Origin: Bradyrhizobium sp. AZCC 1719
GTDB taxonomy: Bacteria > Pseudomonadota > Alphaproteobacteria > Rhizobiales > Xanthobacteraceae
Length of the DNA: 64,000 nt
Assembly (NCBI RefSeq): GCF_036924525.1
Contig: NZ_JAZHRU010000001.1
Location: 6,849,001-6,913,000, forward strand
Reading direction: 5' to 3'
The notes below the pieces were generated by a model. It worked only from the letters and a program-made list of their open reading frames with translations, made no database searches and was not told the DNA's origin. Shown here one piece after another: positions 8,460-18,974 of the stretch. Position numbers and translations under genes: made by a program. Every line of letters begins with the position of its first letter. The first letter of the stretch is position 1.

Positions 8460-10523
8460 TCAAGCCGCCCGCACCGAATCGAGGAACCTGCCGACCTCGA
8501 GCTTGAGGCGGTTCGAGTCGCCTGAGAGCGATTGCGCCGCCGCAAGCACCTGCGAGGACGCCGATCCGGTTTCGCTGGCGCCACGCTGCACGTCGGTAAT
8601 GTTGGAGGACACCTGCTGGGTGCCCATGGCCGCCTGCTGCACGTTGCGGGAGATTTCCTGCGTCGCGGCGCCCTGCTCTTCCACGGCCGCCGCAATCGTC
8701 GACGAAATCTCCGACAGTTTTTCAATCGTGCCACTGATGGCCTGGATCGCGTTCACCGACTCCTGCGTTGCCGCCTGGATGCCGGTGATTTGTTGTCCGA
8801 TCTCGCCGGTGGCCTTCGCGGTCTGTTCCGCCAGCGCCTTCACTTCGGAAGCCACGACCGCAAAACCGCGGCCGGCCTCGCCGGCGCGCGCCGCCTCGAT
8901 GGTGGCGTTGAGCGCCAGCAGGTTGGTCTGGCCGGCGATGGTGTTGATCAGCTCGACGACGTCGCCGATGCGGGTTGCCGCCTTCGACAATTCGCTGACG
9001 CGGTCATTGGTCGTGCGCGCCTGCTCCACGGCGTCGTTGGCCATCCGCGCCGATTCCTGCACCTGGCGGCTGATCTCGGTGACGGATGACGCCATCTCTT
9101 CGGTGGCCGACGCCACCGACTGCACGTTGGTCGAGGCTTCCTCGGAGGCCGAAGCGACCGTTGTCGCGAGTTCCTGCGCGCGTTCCGCGGTCGACGTCAG
9201 CGTGCCCGCCGAGACCTCGAGCTGGCTGGACGCCGACGACACGGCTTCGACGATCTGGCCGACCGCCGCCTCGAAATCGTTGGCCATCTTGTTCATGTCC
9301 GCCTTGCGTTGCCCCGCTGCGATCTGATCCTGCTTGATCCTGGCTTCAGCTTCGTCGCGGGCCTTGTCCGCAGCCTTCAGCTTGAATGCCTCGATGGCAA
9401 ACGCCATGTCGCCGATCTCGTCCTTGCGGTCGAGCCCTGGAAGAACCACGCCGAAATTGCCGCCGGCGAGTTCCTTCATGCCGGAAGTGAGGCCGATAAG
9501 GGGTCGTATGATGCTGCGTACGATGAGTAGCCCAAGGACGCCCGTCAGAATGATTACCGCCGCGGCAATGCCAAGGGCGGTCCAAAATGCCGATTCCGCC
9601 GTCACCCGGGTACGCTCCGCCAAAGCGAGCAGATTTCCGGCAAGATGGTCTTCGACTTTTTTCATTAGGTCGATGCGCGCTGTGGTCATTTTATACCAAT
9701 GTGCGCCATCGGCGCCGCTCAGCGGCTCGCCCGGGGACGTCTCGATCGCCATTTTCCGCATGCGATCGACTTCGGTCACCGTCTCCCCAACGACCGTTGT
9801 CGCGAGGAAGACCTGATCGTCGCTGGTGGCATATGACTTAAACAGGGAGAAATAGGTATTCTGATTGGCGACGACGCCGGCGAAAAGACGATACTGGGCG
9901 AGGTTGAATTTGCCAGCGGCAAATCCAGGGGCACCCGTTGCCCGCTCCTGCCCGGACCGTTCCTTGGCCTGCATGAAGCTTGAATAGGCCGAAAGGGCGC
10001 GGGCGACATTGACGTTGGTTACTAGCTGGGAGATCTCCAGCCCGACGTCGAGCAGGCGGCCGATGGTGGTCGTGAAATAGACGTTCGAGTCTGCGGCAGC
10101 TATCTTGAGGGAGCTGACGTCTTGCCTGATCGCCTCGAGTCGCGCGACCTGCGCCATTGCATCGTCCAGGATCGTGGCAAGTTGACCGCCGGCTGCCTTG
10201 ACATCAAAGTCCTTGAGCGCGGCTCCGAGCGTCTGGCGCTGCGCGTCGGTGAGCAAGCGCTGTTCGGGAAGCTCTCGCTTTAGCTGTTCGCCTTTGCTGC
10301 CCAGGAAAACTGCGGAGGCACCGCGCTCCCGCTGCATCTCGTGCACCAGCCCGCTGACGCGCGTGGCGAGGCCGGCAAGTGTGGAGAGTTTTTGCATTTC
10401 CCCGACCGTCGCTGCCTTTTCGCGCACGACGATCGATGAGGCCAGCAACAGGCCAAGTGAAGGAACCAGCAGCGCGCACAGGATGCGGGGCATGATTCGG
10501 AGTCGACCAAACGAAATGGCCAC
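8460..10523 (-). CDS. Methyl-accepting chemotaxis protein with NIT sensor domain
   Basis: This chemoreceptor has a first membrane helix near residues 13-32, then a periplasmic region resembling the NIT (nitrate/nitrite sensing) domain, recognised by [19 protein letters not shown] second membrane helix follows ([20 protein letters not shown]), then HAMP and an MCP signalling domain. NIT domains are proposed to sense nitrate or nitrite; the actual ligand here is inferred. I prefer a GTG start at 10523, with GGAGA six bases upstream, giving 687 residues. An upstream TTG at 10583 and an internal ATG at 10493 are alternatives. The last 840 bp are nearly identical to those of the next MCP gene. There is no CheR/CheB tether at the C-terminus. 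Confidence 0.9.
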   Translation of the reverse strand: MAISFGRLRIMPRILCALLVPSLGLLLASSIVVREKAATVGEMQKLSTLAGLATRVSGLVHEMQRERGASAVFLGSKGEQLKRELPEQRLLTDAQRQTLGAALKDFDVKAAGGQLATILDDAMAQVARLEAIRQDVSSLKIAAADSNVYFTTTIGRLLDVGLEISQLVTNVNVARALSAYSSFMQAKERSGQERATGAPGFAAGKFNLAQYRLFAGVVANQNTYFSLFKSYATSDDQVFLATTVVGETVTEVDRMRKMAIETSPGEPLSGADGAHWYKMTTARIDLMKKVEDHLAGNLLALAERTRVTAESAFWTALGIAAAVIILTGVLGLLIVRSIIRPLIGLTSGMKELAGGNFGVVLPGLDRKDEIGDMAFAIEAFKLKAADKARDEAEARIKQDQIAAGQRKADMNKMANDFEAAVGQIVEAVSSASSQLEVSAGTLTSTAERAQELATTVASASEEASTNVQSVASATEEMASSVTEISRQVQESARMANDAVEQARTTNDRVSELSKAATRIGDVVELINTIAGQTNLLALNATIEAARAGEAGRGFAVVASEVKALAEQTAKATGEIGQQITGIQAATQESVNAIQAISGTIEKLSEISSTIAAAVEEQGAATQEISRNVQQAAMGTQQVSSNITDVQRGASETGSASSQVLAAAQSLSGDSNRLKLEVGRFLDSVRAA

Positions 10524-10646
10524 GACAGGTCTCCATGACTTGGGATTTTGGACGCCGTTGCCCGATCCAGGCTTTTTCCGCAATCCGCGAATCCGCAGGA
10601 CGTGGCCAAGCCGTCCCCCATCAAATCACTTAGCGACTTCACATGC

Positions 10647-10675
10647 GTTAATTTGGCAGCAAGTAAAATTACGGG
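10647..10675 (-). promoter_or_regulatory. Shared MCP upstream motif, copy 1
   Basis: On the plus strand this reads GTTAATT, nine variable bases, then GTAAAATTACGGG. The same two blocks with exactly the same spacing occur at 12601 and 14889, always upstream of a minus-strand MCP gene. Here the motif lies about 125 bases upstream of the GTG at 10523. It is probably a promoter or activator site; no known sigma-factor consensus fits well. Confidence 0.6.
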
Positions 10676-10765
10676 AGGCGGTAGCGCTATCGGTGCCCGT
10701 TTTATGAAATGTCCGCAGGCACGCCGCGGCGAACGCCGGTTGCTTGAAGCAATTCACGCCGGATG

Positions 10766-10794
10766 CAAAAAAGCCCGGCTTTGGAAGCCGGGCT
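10766..10794 (-). terminator. Rho-independent terminator of the Cache-domain MCP gene
   Basis: On the minus strand, a ten-base stem (AGCCCGGCTT pairing with AAGCCGGGCT, positions 10772-10794) with a three-base loop is followed by a run of six T. It lies 30 bases after the stop of the MCP gene that ends at 10825. Confidence 0.88.
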
Positions 10795-10824
10795 CTTGTT
10801 TGACTCATGCCTGTCCAGGCCCTG

Positions 10825-12525
10825 TCAGGCCGCCCGCACCGAGTCGAGGAAGCGGCCGACCTCGAGCTTGAGGCGGTTCGAGTCGCCTGAGAGCGATTGC
10901 GCCGCCGCAAGCACCTGCGAGGACGCCGATCCGGTTTCGCTGGCGCCACGCTGCACGTCGGTAATGTTGGAGGACACCTGCTGGGTGCCCATGGCCGCCT
11001 GCTGCACGTTGCGGGAGATTTCCTGCGTCGCGGCGCCCTGCTCTTCCACGGCCGCCGCAATCGTCGACGAAATCTCCGACAGTTTTTCAATCGTGCCACT
11101 GATGGCCTGGATCGCGTTCACCGACTCCTGCGTTGCCGCCTGGATGCCGGTGATCTGTTGTCCGATCTCGCCGGTTGCCTTCGCGGTCTGTTCCGCCAGC
11201 GCCTTCACTTCGGAAGCCACGACCGCAAAACCGCGGCCGGCCTCGCCGGCGCGCGCCGCCTCGATGGTGGCGTTGAGCGCCAGCAGGTTGGTCTGGCCGG
11301 CGATGGTGTTGATCAGCTCGACGACGTCGCCGATGCGGGTTGCCGCCTTCGACAATTCGCTGACGCGGTCATTGGTCGTGCGCGCCTGCTCCACGGCGTC
11401 GTTGGCCATCCGCGCCGATTCCTGCACCTGGCGGCTGATCTCGGTGACGGATGACGCCATCTCTTCGGTGGCCGACGCCACCGACTGCACATTGGTCGAG
11501 GCTTCCTCGGAGGCCGAAGCGACCGTTGTCGCAAGTTCCTGCGCGCGTTCCGCGGTCGACGTCAGCGTGCCCGCCGAGACCTCGAGCTGGCTGGACGCCG
11601 ACGATACGGCTTCGACGATCTGGCCGACCGCCGCCTCGAAATCGTCGGCCATCTTGCTCATATCCGCCTTGCGGCTCGCCACGGCGCGGGTCTCGGCCGC
11701 GTGCTGCTCGGCCTCCAGCGACTGGCGCGAAATGGCATTGCTCTTGAACACTTCGACGGCCTTGGCCATCTCGCCAACCTCGTCGCCGCGCCCGATGCCG
11801 GGCACCTCGACGGCAAGGTTGCCGCTGGCGAGTTCGTTCATCGCAACCGTCATCCGCTGCAGCGGACCGGTGACGCTACGCGCCACGAAGATCGACACCA
11901 CGAGCGTAAATAGCAGGACTACACCGGCAATGATCAGCGAGCGCTGGGTCGAGGCCCAGGTCTGCGCCGTCAGGTCGTCGATGTAGACGCCGGTGCCGAC
12001 GACCCAGTTCCACGGAGCGAAGCCGACCACGTAGGACAATTTCGGCTGCGGCTTGTCGAAGCCGGGCTTCGGCCATTCGTAGGGAACAAAGCCGGAGCCG
12101 TTCTTTCTGACGGTATTGACGAAATCGACGAACAACAGGTTACCGTTGGGATCCTTGTAGGCCGAAAGATCGTTGCCGTTCATCTCCGGCCTGATCGGAT
12201 GCATCACCATTTTCGGATGCATGTCATTGATCCAGTAATAGTCGTTGTTGCCGTACCTGAGCGCTCCGATCCGCGCCATCGCCCGCTTCTGGGCATCGGC
12301 GTCGGACACGCCGCCCTTCTGCGCCGCGGCATGCTCTTCCTTGATGATGCCGAGTGCGATTTCGCCGAGGTGGCGCAGCTCGATCTGCTTCTGCTGGTTC
12401 AAGCTCGATGCCAGTTCGCGCGAATCGAGAAAGGCGATGCCGAGGAAACCGATAAAGCTCAGGCAGATGAGGGCATAGATCTTTCGGCCAACCGTCAGCT
12501 TGGCCCGGCTTATCATTCCAAACAT
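10825..12525 (-). CDS. Methyl-accepting chemotaxis protein with single Cache sensor
   Basis: The 566-residue chemoreceptor has an N-terminal membrane helix (about 15-35) and a periplasmic sCache_2-type domain recognised by [36 protein letters not shown] and the [13 protein letters not shown] segment. A second membrane helix ([19 protein letters not shown]), HAMP and the MCP signalling domain follow. Single Cache domains of this type usually bind small organic acids; the ligand here is not known. The ATG at 12525 has a GGGAGA ribosome site. Its signalling-domain DNA is almost identical to that of the neighbouring NIT-type MCP. A terminator follows at 10766-10794. Confidence 0.93.
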   Translation of the reverse strand: MFGMISRAKLTVGRKIYALICLSFIGFLGIAFLDSRELASSLNQQKQIELRHLGEIALGIIKEEHAAAQKGGVSDADAQKRAMARIGALRYGNNDYYWINDMHPKMVMHPIRPEMNGNDLSAYKDPNGNLLFVDFVNTVRKNGSGFVPYEWPKPGFDKPQPKLSYVVGFAPWNWVVGTGVYIDDLTAQTWASTQRSLIIAGVVLLFTLVVSIFVARSVTGPLQRMTVAMNELASGNLAVEVPGIGRGDEVGEMAKAVEVFKSNAISRQSLEAEQHAAETRAVASRKADMSKMADDFEAAVGQIVEAVSSASSQLEVSAGTLTSTAERAQELATTVASASEEASTNVQSVASATEEMASSVTEISRQVQESARMANDAVEQARTTNDRVSELSKAATRIGDVVELINTIAGQTNLLALNATIEAARAGEAGRGFAVVASEVKALAEQTAKATGEIGQQITGIQAATQESVNAIQAISGTIEKLSEISSTIAAAVEEQGAATQEISRNVQQAAMGTQQVSSNITDVQRGASETGSASSQVLAAAQSLSGDSNRLKLEVGRFLDSVRAA

Positions 12526-12600
12526 GCTTAATCTCCCACGCGACGACGGTGGTCGTCAGCCCCACTGCGCGGAATCGTACATGTCAGGCGCTTTCCACCC

Positions 12601-12629
12601 GTTAATTTTGTACTCAGTAGATATACGGG
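12601..12629 (-). promoter_or_regulatory. Shared MCP upstream motif, copy 2
   Basis: On the plus strand this reads GTTAATT, nine variable bases, then GTAGATATACGGG. It lies about 76 bases upstream of the ATG at 12525. Spacing and flanking blocks are the same as at 10647 and 14889. Confidence 0.6.
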
Positions 12630-12679
12630 ATTTTATTAACCAAGCCCGCAGCCAGCGCATCCCATCGATTCCGAACGAC

Positions 12680-12711
12680 AAAAGGCCCGCACCGGTTCAG
12701 GGGCGGGCCTT
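12680..12711 (-). terminator. Rho-independent terminator of the MCP gene ending at 12739
   Basis: A nine-base stem, AAGGCCCGC (12682-12690) with GCGGGCCTT (12703-12711), has a twelve-base loop. It is followed on the minus strand by a short T run. It lies 27 bases after the stop codon. Confidence 0.8.
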
Positions 12712-12738
12712 CGTAGGTCTCTGCGGTCTGTCGGCTGC

Positions 12739-14769
12739 TCACGCCGCCCGCACCGAATTCAGGAACTTGCCGACCTCGAGCTTGAGGCGGTTGGAGTCCG
12801 ACGACAGCGACTGGGCCGAAGAGAGCACCTGCGTCGAGGCCGATCCGGTCTCGCCGGCCCCGCGCTGCACGTCGGTGATGTTGGCGGAGACCTGCTGGGT
12901 GCCGCGGGCCGCCTGTTGCACGTTGCGGGAGATTTCCTGGGTTGCGGCACCCTGCTCTTCCACCGCGGCCGCAATGGTCGAGGATATTTCCGACAGCTTC
13001 TCGATCGTGGAGCTGATCGCCTGGATCGCACCGACGGACTCCTCCGTCGCGGCCTGAATGCCGGTGATCTGCTGGCCGATCTCGCCGGTCGCCTTCGAGG
13101 TTTGTTCCGCCAGCGCCTTCACCTCAGATGCCACGACGGCGAAGCCGCGGCCGGCGTCGCCGGCACGGGCGGCCTCGATGGTGGCGTTGAGCGCCAGCAA
13201 ATTGGTCTGTTCGGCGATGGTGTTGATGAGTTCGACCACCGCGCCGATGCGGGCCGCCGCCTTCGACAATTCGCTGACCCGGTCATTGGTGGTGCGGGCC
13301 TGATCGACGGCCTCATTGGCCATCCGCGCCGATTCCTGAACTTGACGGCCGATCTCGGTAATCGACGACGCCATCTCCTCGGTGGAGGAAGCCACCGACT
13401 GCACATTGGTGGAGGCTTCCTCGGAAGCCGCCGCCACCATCGTGGTCAATTCCTGGGCACGTTCGGCAGTCGTCGTCAGCGTTCCGGCGGCGGCTTCGAG
13501 TTGGGTCGACGCCGATGACACGGTCTCGACGATATTGCCGACCGCACCTTCGAAATCGTCGGCGAGCTTGATCATCTCGGCCTTGCGCCGCTGCGCCGCG
13601 ATCAGATCCTGCTGAACTTTGGCTTCGGCTTCCTCACGCGCCTTGTGCTCGGCGTTCTCGCGAATGACGGTCACCGTCTTGGCGAGATCGCCGATTTCGT
13701 CGCCACGGTCGGCGCCGGGAATCTCGACATCGAGATTGCCGCCGGCCATCTCGCCCAGCGCACCGTTCAGCCGCGTCATTGGACGCGCGACCCCGAGGAA
13801 GGAGAATGCCACCGAGGCGATCAGCGACGCGACGACGATGATCGCCATGATCAGGTTGATGCGGTTGGCGCGCTCGGTATCGGCCATGACCTCGTCCTTG
13901 GAGGTCCTGGCATCCTTTTGCGCGGCCTCGACGGTCGTTTCCATCAGATCGGCGACATCTGCGGCGGCCTTGACGGTGCGGTTGGCGATGATGTCGTTCT
14001 TGAGCTGCTCGGTCTTTACCGCTTCCTCATTGGCGGCCAGGAAGCGCTTGACGGTCGAGGAAAGGTTGCTGACCACGACCAGCAATTCCCGGTCATCGGC
14101 CTCGCCGCGCAGCTTGTTGAACACATCCTTCAGCGAGGCCTCGGTCTTGGCCATCTCCGAGACCAGGTTGGCATCGCCGGTTGCGCCGAGCTTCCAGGCG
14201 GCAGCCCGCAACGCGTTCACCTTTCCATCGGCCTGAAACAGCAAACGCTCGATCTCGAGGCGGTTGTCCAACTTCGCCATGGCCGGCAACTTCAACTGGG
14301 CATCGACCGCCTTGGTCCATTCTTCCGAGATGACCGAGCGCTTGTCGATCTGCGCCAGCAGCGTGATCTGCGCCTTGGCGAGATCTTCCACGGCGGCAGT
14401 AAAGCCATCCATCAACGTCTTGATCTTCTGCAGCCGTTCCCTGGCGTCCAGCCGCTGCGCCATCGTCAGCGCCGCCTCCAACTCCTTCGCCCCGCTCGCC
14501 TTGTAGCGCTGCAAATCGGCAACGGTCTTCTCGACCTCGGCGGAAGTCCTCGCCAGCCTGACATTGCCGGCAGCAAGCTGAATCTTGCGCAGGTCGATAT
14601 GGGCGGAAAGCGAGTTGTCAGCCACCTGCTGCGACCGGGCGGCGCGCTCGCTGGCTTCCTCGATCTTCGATTCGGTGACCATCTGGTTGGCCACCATGCC
14701 GATCGCCAGCAGGACGCCAACCGCCCCGGCCAAGCCCAGTTTGTATCCGATACGGTTGAGCTTGATCAT
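12739..14769 (-). CDS. Methyl-accepting chemotaxis protein with large helical sensor
   Basis: A 676-residue chemoreceptor with a first membrane helix (about 12-31) and an unusually large, almost entirely helical periplasmic region of about 260 residues. A second membrane helix ([20 protein letters not shown]), HAMP and the MCP signalling domain follow. The size and helical character resemble a helical bimodular (HBM) sensor, which in other bacteria binds small carboxylates; this domain call is tentative. The ATG at 14769 begins [10 protein letters not shown]. The signalling domain follows the same pattern as its neighbours but has diverged more at the DNA level. It carries its own terminator at 12680-12711 and an upstream motif at 14889-14917. 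Confidence 0.92.
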   Translation of the reverse strand: MIKLNRIGYKLGLAGAVGVLLAIGMVANQMVTESKIEEASERAARSQQVADNSLSAHIDLRKIQLAAGNVRLARTSAEVEKTVADLQRYKASGAKELEAALTMAQRLDARERLQKIKTLMDGFTAAVEDLAKAQITLLAQIDKRSVISEEWTKAVDAQLKLPAMAKLDNRLEIERLLFQADGKVNALRAAAWKLGATGDANLVSEMAKTEASLKDVFNKLRGEADDRELLVVVSNLSSTVKRFLAANEEAVKTEQLKNDIIANRTVKAAADVADLMETTVEAAQKDARTSKDEVMADTERANRINLIMAIIVVASLIASVAFSFLGVARPMTRLNGALGEMAGGNLDVEIPGADRGDEIGDLAKTVTVIRENAEHKAREEAEAKVQQDLIAAQRRKAEMIKLADDFEGAVGNIVETVSSASTQLEAAAGTLTTTAERAQELTTMVAAASEEASTNVQSVASSTEEMASSITEIGRQVQESARMANEAVDQARTTNDRVSELSKAAARIGAVVELINTIAEQTNLLALNATIEAARAGDAGRGFAVVASEVKALAEQTSKATGEIGQQITGIQAATEESVGAIQAISSTIEKLSEISSTIAAAVEEQGAATQEISRNVQQAARGTQQVSANITDVQRGAGETGSASTQVLSSAQSLSSDSNRLKLEVGKFLNSVRAA

Positions 14770-14888
14770 GTCGACGACCCCAATTTCTTCTGAATCAGTT
14801 TTCCGGATGCGGAATTTTTACGACGCAAAGGAACCGGCAACCTTCGCGCGCGAATCCCTGAAGATGCGGCGCAGCGTAGCGGGGACCG

Positions 14889-14917
14889 GTTAATTTCCGC
14901 TTGCGTGAAATTACGGG
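14889..14917 (-). promoter_or_regulatory. Shared MCP upstream motif, copy 3
   Basis: On the plus strand this reads GTTAATT, nine variable bases, then GTGAAATTACGGG. It is about 120 bases upstream of the ATG at 14769. A degenerate relative, GTTAATT with a looser GTACAAATACC block, occurs at 16823-16847 upstream of the next MCP gene. Confidence 0.6.
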
Positions 14918-14965
14918 CATCCAGCCAGTCGGGTTGTAGGTCCTCCATCTTCGCGCCAAACGCGA

Positions 14966-15000
14966 AAGGGCCCGGCGCACGTTCGGCGAGCCGGGCCCTT
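14966..15000 (-). terminator. Rho-independent terminator of the MCP gene ending at 15021
   Basis: An eleven-base stem, AAGGGCCCGGC (14966-14976) with GCCGGGCCCTT (14990-15000), encloses a thirteen-base loop. It stands 20 bases after the MCP stop codon. The T run on the minus strand is short. Confidence 0.78.
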
Positions 15001-15020
15001 CGTCGACGGTTGGCCGGTTG

Positions 15021-16712
15021 TCAGGCTGCCCGGACCGACTCCAGAAACTTGCCGACCTCGAGCCTGAGGCGCTGGCTATCGCCCGAGAGCGACTGCGCCG
15101 CCGACAGCACCTGCGAGGAGGCCGCACCGGTCTCGCTGGCGCCGCGCTGCACATCGGTGATGTTGGTGGAGACCTGATGGGTGCCGCGGGCGGCCTGCTG
15201 CACGTTGCGGGAGATTTCCTGGGTCGCGGCGCCCTGCTCTTCCACGGCGGCCGCAATCGCCGAGGAGATTTCCGCCAGCCTTTCGATGGTGCCGCTGATT
15301 TCCTTGATCGCGCTAACAGAATCCTGGGTCGCGCCCTGGATGCCGGCAATTTGCTGGCTGATCTCGCCGGTGGCCTTTGCCGTCTGTTCGGCCAGCGCCT
15401 TGACCTCCGACGCCACGACCGCAAAGCCGCGGCCGGCCTCACCGGCGCGCGCCGCCTCGATGGTAGCGTTGAGCGCCAGCAGGTTGGTCTGGCCGGCGAT
15501 GGTGTTGATGAGTTCGACGACGTCGCCGATCCGGCCCGCTGCCTTGGACAATTCGCTGACCCGGTCGTTGGTAACGCGGGCCTGACCGACTGCGTCGGTC
15601 GCCATCCGCGCCGACGCCTGCACCTGGCGGCCAATCTCGGTGACCGAGGAAGAAAGCTCTTCGGTCGCCGAGGCCACCGACTGGACGTTGGCGGAGGCTT
15701 CGCCGGAAGCCGAGGCGACGGCCGAGGTCAGCGTCTGCGAGCGCTCGGCGGTCGCCGACAGCGTGCCGGCCGACGCTTCGAGCTGCGTCGAAGCCGAGGA
15801 TACCGTCTGCACGATCTCGCCGATCACGCTTTCGAAGTTACGGGTGATGCCATCGACCCGCCGGCCGCGCTCGATCTTGGCTTCGGCGTCGGCGTCAGCA
15901 GCCTCGTCGGCCGCTTTCTTGGCAATCAGCGCTTCCTTGAATACCTGCAAGGTATCGGCCATCGCGCCGATTTCGGTCTTCTCGCCCTGGTGCGGCACCT
16001 CCGCATTCAGATCGCCGTTACCCAGCGCCTGCATCGGCGTGACGATCGAAGCAATGCCGCGCGAGACGTCGCGAACCAGATAGGCGCTGATGCCGATGCC
16101 GATCATAACGGCGGCGCCAAGGATCAGGGCAAGCATCATGAGAGCGGCGGTGTAGCTGTCAGCCGCCTCCCTTGCCGCCTTGTCCGCGCCGGCATTGTTC
16201 AGATCGATGCTCTTCTTCAGGACGGCATCGGCATCGAGGCTGATCTTGTTGACGGTCGTGGTATTCAGGTCGTGCGCTTCGGTCGGGATGGTCCCAGCCG
16301 CCTTGCGCGACAGCTCCATGACCTCCTGGGTGCCTTTGCGGTATTTGTCCCACAGCCTCGACCATTCGGCATACAGCGCCCGCTCCTCCGCCGAAGTGAT
16401 CAGCGGCTCGTAGGCCGCGCGGATCTTGGTGTTGTTGTCGATGACGGTGGCGAGCGTTTTCTCCATCGAGAGCTTCTCTTCCAGCGTCTCGGACAGCATG
16501 TGCTCGCGGATCACGTTGCGGTAGGTGATGGTGCCGGCGCGCAGGTCGCCCAGCACGCGGATACTCGGCATCCAGTTGGTCGCGATATCGACCGTGTTGG
16601 CGTTGATGGCGCGCATGTTCTTCACCGCGAGCAGACCCATGCCCGCCATCGCGACGAGCAGGAAGGCGACCACGGTGATAATCTTGGTGCGGATCGAATA
16701 GCGGGCGAGCAT
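15021..16712 (-). CDS. Methyl-accepting chemotaxis protein with four-helix-bundle sensor
   Basis: A 563-residue chemoreceptor of the 4HB_MCP type. It has a membrane helix at about 10-30, a periplasmic helical bundle of about 150 residues ([20 protein letters not shown] is typical of the first helix), a second membrane helix ([20 protein letters not shown]), HAMP and the MCP signalling domain. The ligand is not predictable. The ATG at 16712 has an AAGAGA ribosome site. Like the others it ends VRAA without a CheR/CheB pentapeptide. It is the promoter-proximal member of the four consecutive MCP genes, but each gene seems to have its own upstream signal and terminator, so they need not be one operon. 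Confidence 0.93.
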   Translation of the reverse strand: MLARYSIRTKIITVVAFLLVAMAGMGLLAVKNMRAINANTVDIATNWMPSIRVLGDLRAGTITYRNVIREHMLSETLEEKLSMEKTLATVIDNNTKIRAAYEPLITSAEERALYAEWSRLWDKYRKGTQEVMELSRKAAGTIPTEAHDLNTTTVNKISLDADAVLKKSIDLNNAGADKAAREAADSYTAALMMLALILGAAVMIGIGISAYLVRDVSRGIASIVTPMQALGNGDLNAEVPHQGEKTEIGAMADTLQVFKEALIAKKAADEAADADAEAKIERGRRVDGITRNFESVIGEIVQTVSSASTQLEASAGTLSATAERSQTLTSAVASASGEASANVQSVASATEELSSSVTEIGRQVQASARMATDAVGQARVTNDRVSELSKAAGRIGDVVELINTIAGQTNLLALNATIEAARAGEAGRGFAVVASEVKALAEQTAKATGEISQQIAGIQGATQDSVSAIKEISGTIERLAEISSAIAAAVEEQGAATQEISRNVQQAARGTHQVSTNITDVQRGASETGAASSQVLSAAQSLSGDSQRLRLEVGKFLESVRAA

Positions 16713-16891
16713 GGGTGGAATCTCTTGGTTTTGGGCGCGCGGGACGCCGTCTTGGAAAAGGCCCGGAATTTGGAAAGGAAGGATGCCTTGCGGATATCAA
16801 ACCTGACGCGTCCTCAAGTTGAGTTAATTCGCGTCGGTACAAATACCTACGCGACAGTTCTCACCAGGAAATGAATGTCGGCTTGAGGCGA

Positions 16892-18169
16892 TCAGCGCAT
16901 CAGATTCAAGGCATCGGAGAAAAATTCCGTCCCGCCGAAATTGCCTGATTTCAGTGCGAGCAGCATCTCGCCGTCCTCGGCGCCGACCGCGCGCAAAACC
17001 GGCACGCCTGCAGCGATTTCTTCGCCGACGAGAAAGCCCGGAATCCTCAGCCGATCGACGACGGCGCCCGAAGTTTCACCACCGGCGACCACCAATCGCC
17101 GCACGCCGGTGCGCACCAGGCCTTCGGCGATATCGGCCATCGCCAGCTCGATGGCATGTCCGGCTGCATCGCGGCCATGCCGAGATTGCAGAGCTGCAAC
17201 CTGGTCCGGCGTCGAGCTGCTGGCAATCAGGATTGGACCATCGCTGATCCGGTCGCTCGCCCAGGCCAGCGCCCGGCGCGCCTCTGCCGGCCCCGCGATG
17301 ATCTGCTCGGGATCGAGATGCAGCACGGCCATAGTCTTTTCGGCATTGGCAATCTGCGCCAACGTCGCCTGCGAGCAGCTCCCCGCAAGACACGCAGCCG
17401 GTCCGCCGACCGGCGTGCCGGAGACCGCGCCCGCGGCCGCCGCTTTGACCTTGCCGGAGGCGACCAGCGCGCGCGCAAGGCCGAGGCCGATGCCGGATGC
17501 GCCGACGGACAGGCGGTGATCCAGCGCAACGGCGCCAATCGTTTCCAGATCGCGGTCAAAGACGGCATCGATGATGGCCGCGCCGATCCCCTTTCCCGCC
17601 AGCTCAGCGAGACGCCCGCGAACCGCCTCCGCACCGCGCGTGAGCGTGGCGAGATCGACCAGCCCGACCTGGGTCCGGCTCTGGCGCGCCAGCACCCGCA
17701 CCAGATTGGAATCGTGCATCGGATTGAGCGGATGATCCTTCAGCGGGCTTTCGTTCAGCGGCACGGAGCCTACGAACAGATTGCCCTGATAAACGGTGCG
17801 GCCGGTCTCCGGAAACGCCGGCGTCACCAGCACGATGGCATCGCCGCAGTCGGCGCGCAGCGCGTCCATCACCGGACCGATATTGCCGGCGTCGGTGGAA
17901 TCGAAGGTCGAGCAAATCTTGAACAGCACGTGAGCGGCGCCGCGGCCGCGCAGCCATTTTTCCGCGGCGCGCGAACGGTCGACCGCAACATCAGCCTCGA
18001 TCGAGCGGCTCTTGAGCGAGATCACGACCGCATCGACCTCCGGCAGCGCCAGATCGTCTGGCGGCACGCCGATGGTCTGCACCGTGCGCAGGCCCTGACG
18101 CGTCAGCGTGTTGGCGAGGTCGGAGGCGCCGGTGTAGTCGTCGGCGATGCAGCCAAGGAACAGTTTCAC
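16892..18169 (-). CDS. otnK: 3-oxo-tetronate 4-kinase
   Basis: A DUF1537-family four-carbon acid sugar kinase. It phosphorylates 3-oxo-tetronate with ATP before decarboxylation by OtnC. The 425-residue protein has the N-terminal acid-sugar-binding motif IADDYTGASDLA (residues 8-19), the segment LFKICSTFDSTDAGNIGPV and a C-terminal nucleotide-binding domain with VVAGGETSGAVV. Its start overlaps the stop of otnI by four bases (ATGA), indicating translational coupling. Together with otnI, ltnD and the divergent otnC it makes the full threonate route. Confidence 0.92.
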   Translation of the reverse strand: MKLFLGCIADDYTGASDLANTLTRQGLRTVQTIGVPPDDLALPEVDAVVISLKSRSIEADVAVDRSRAAEKWLRGRGAAHVLFKICSTFDSTDAGNIGPVMDALRADCGDAIVLVTPAFPETGRTVYQGNLFVGSVPLNESPLKDHPLNPMHDSNLVRVLARQSRTQVGLVDLATLTRGAEAVRGRLAELAGKGIGAAIIDAVFDRDLETIGAVALDHRLSVGASGIGLGLARALVASGKVKAAAAGAVSGTPVGGPAACLAGSCSQATLAQIANAEKTMAVLHLDPEQIIAGPAEARRALAWASDRISDGPILIASSSTPDQVAALQSRHGRDAAGHAIELAMADIAEGLVRTGVRRLVVAGGETSGAVVDRLRIPGFLVGEEIAAGVPVLRAVGAEDGEMLLALKSGNFGGTEFFSDALNLMR

Positions 18170-18948
18170 GGTTTTGCTCCGGCATAGGGCTTGAACCAGC
18201 CGAGGCCATCGGTGGTCTTGCCGCGCGGGTTGTATTCGCAGCCGACGAAGCCGCCATAGCCGAGCCGGTCGAGCTCGGTGAACAGGAACGGATAGTTCAG
18301 CTCTTCGCCGTCAGGCTCATTGCGCGAGGGAATGCTGGCGATCTGGACATGGCCTGTTATCGGCATCATCTCGCGCAGCCGCATGGTGACGTCGCCATGG
18401 ATGATCTGGCAGTGATAGATGTCGAACTGCAGTTTGAGATTTGGGATTTTCAGTTCGACAATCAGGTCGCGCGCGAAGGAAAAATCGTTGAGAAAATAGC
18501 CAGGCACGTTGCGCGGATTGATCGGCTCGATCACGACGTCGAGGCTATGGGGCGCGTAGAACTCGGCTGCCCACGCTACCGACTTGTAGAATTGTTCGAC
18601 GGCCTTCGCGCTGCTGCGATCGGCGATGCCCGCCATCAGATGCAGCCGCTTGACGCCGGTCGCCTTCGCATAGGGCAACGCCGTCTCAAGGCTTCGCTTG
18701 AGATCGTCAAAGCGCTCCGGCAGCGCGGCAAAGCCTTTTTCGCCGGCGTCCCAATTGCCCGGCGGCAAATTGAACAGCGCCTGCGTCAGGCCGTTCTTTT
18801 TAAGCCGCTCGCCGACGGCGTCTGCCGGATGGTCGTAGGGAAACAGAAATTCGACTGCGGTAAACCCCACCTGCGCCGCCGCATCGAAGCGGTCGAGGAA
18901 CGGGACCTCGGTAAACATCATGGAGAGATTGGCGGCAAAGCGCGGCAT
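18166..18948 (-). CDS. otnI: 2-oxo-tetronate isomerase
   Basis: A 260-residue TIM-barrel sugar isomerase of the hydroxypyruvate isomerase/AP endonuclease 2 superfamily, which in this context converts 2-oxo-tetronate to 3-oxo-tetronate. Visible signatures are MPRFAANLSMMFTEVPFLDR at the start, the metal-ligand segment DVVIEPINPRNVPGYFL, the LQFDIYHCQIIHGD segment and the GCEYNPRG end motif. Glyoxylate-forming Hyi enzymes share the family, so the OtnI assignment rests on the neighbours: its stop overlaps otnK and ltnD precedes it by 26 bases. Confidence 0.88.
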   Translation of the reverse strand: MPRFAANLSMMFTEVPFLDRFDAAAQVGFTAVEFLFPYDHPADAVGERLKKNGLTQALFNLPPGNWDAGEKGFAALPERFDDLKRSLETALPYAKATGVKRLHLMAGIADRSSAKAVEQFYKSVAWAAEFYAPHSLDVVIEPINPRNVPGYFLNDFSFARDLIVELKIPNLKLQFDIYHCQIIHGDVTMRLREMMPITGHVQIASIPSRNEPDGEELNYPFLFTELDRLGYGGFVGCEYNPRGKTTDGLGWFKPYAGAKP

Positions 18949-18974
18949 CTACGGTCCCCTTCTTGATCTTGCTC

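Noticed and set aside
10763..11986. A 407-codon plus-strand frame antisense to the Cache MCP, with a near copy at 8503-9327
   Set aside because: The similarity between the two antisense frames follows from the near-identical MCP signalling domains; the frame itself is low in complexity (Ser, Ala, Thr-rich) and has no family features.
13645..14793. A 382-codon plus-strand frame antisense to the MCP ending at 12739
   Set aside because: Shadow of the MCP gene; its Gly/His/Arg-rich translation resembles no known protein.
15018..16874. A 618-codon open frame on the plus strand, antisense to the four-helix MCP gene
   Set aside because: It mirrors the codon pattern of the MCP gene, has no recognisable domain and no ribosome site. 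Long antisense frames are expected in GC-rich coding DNA.
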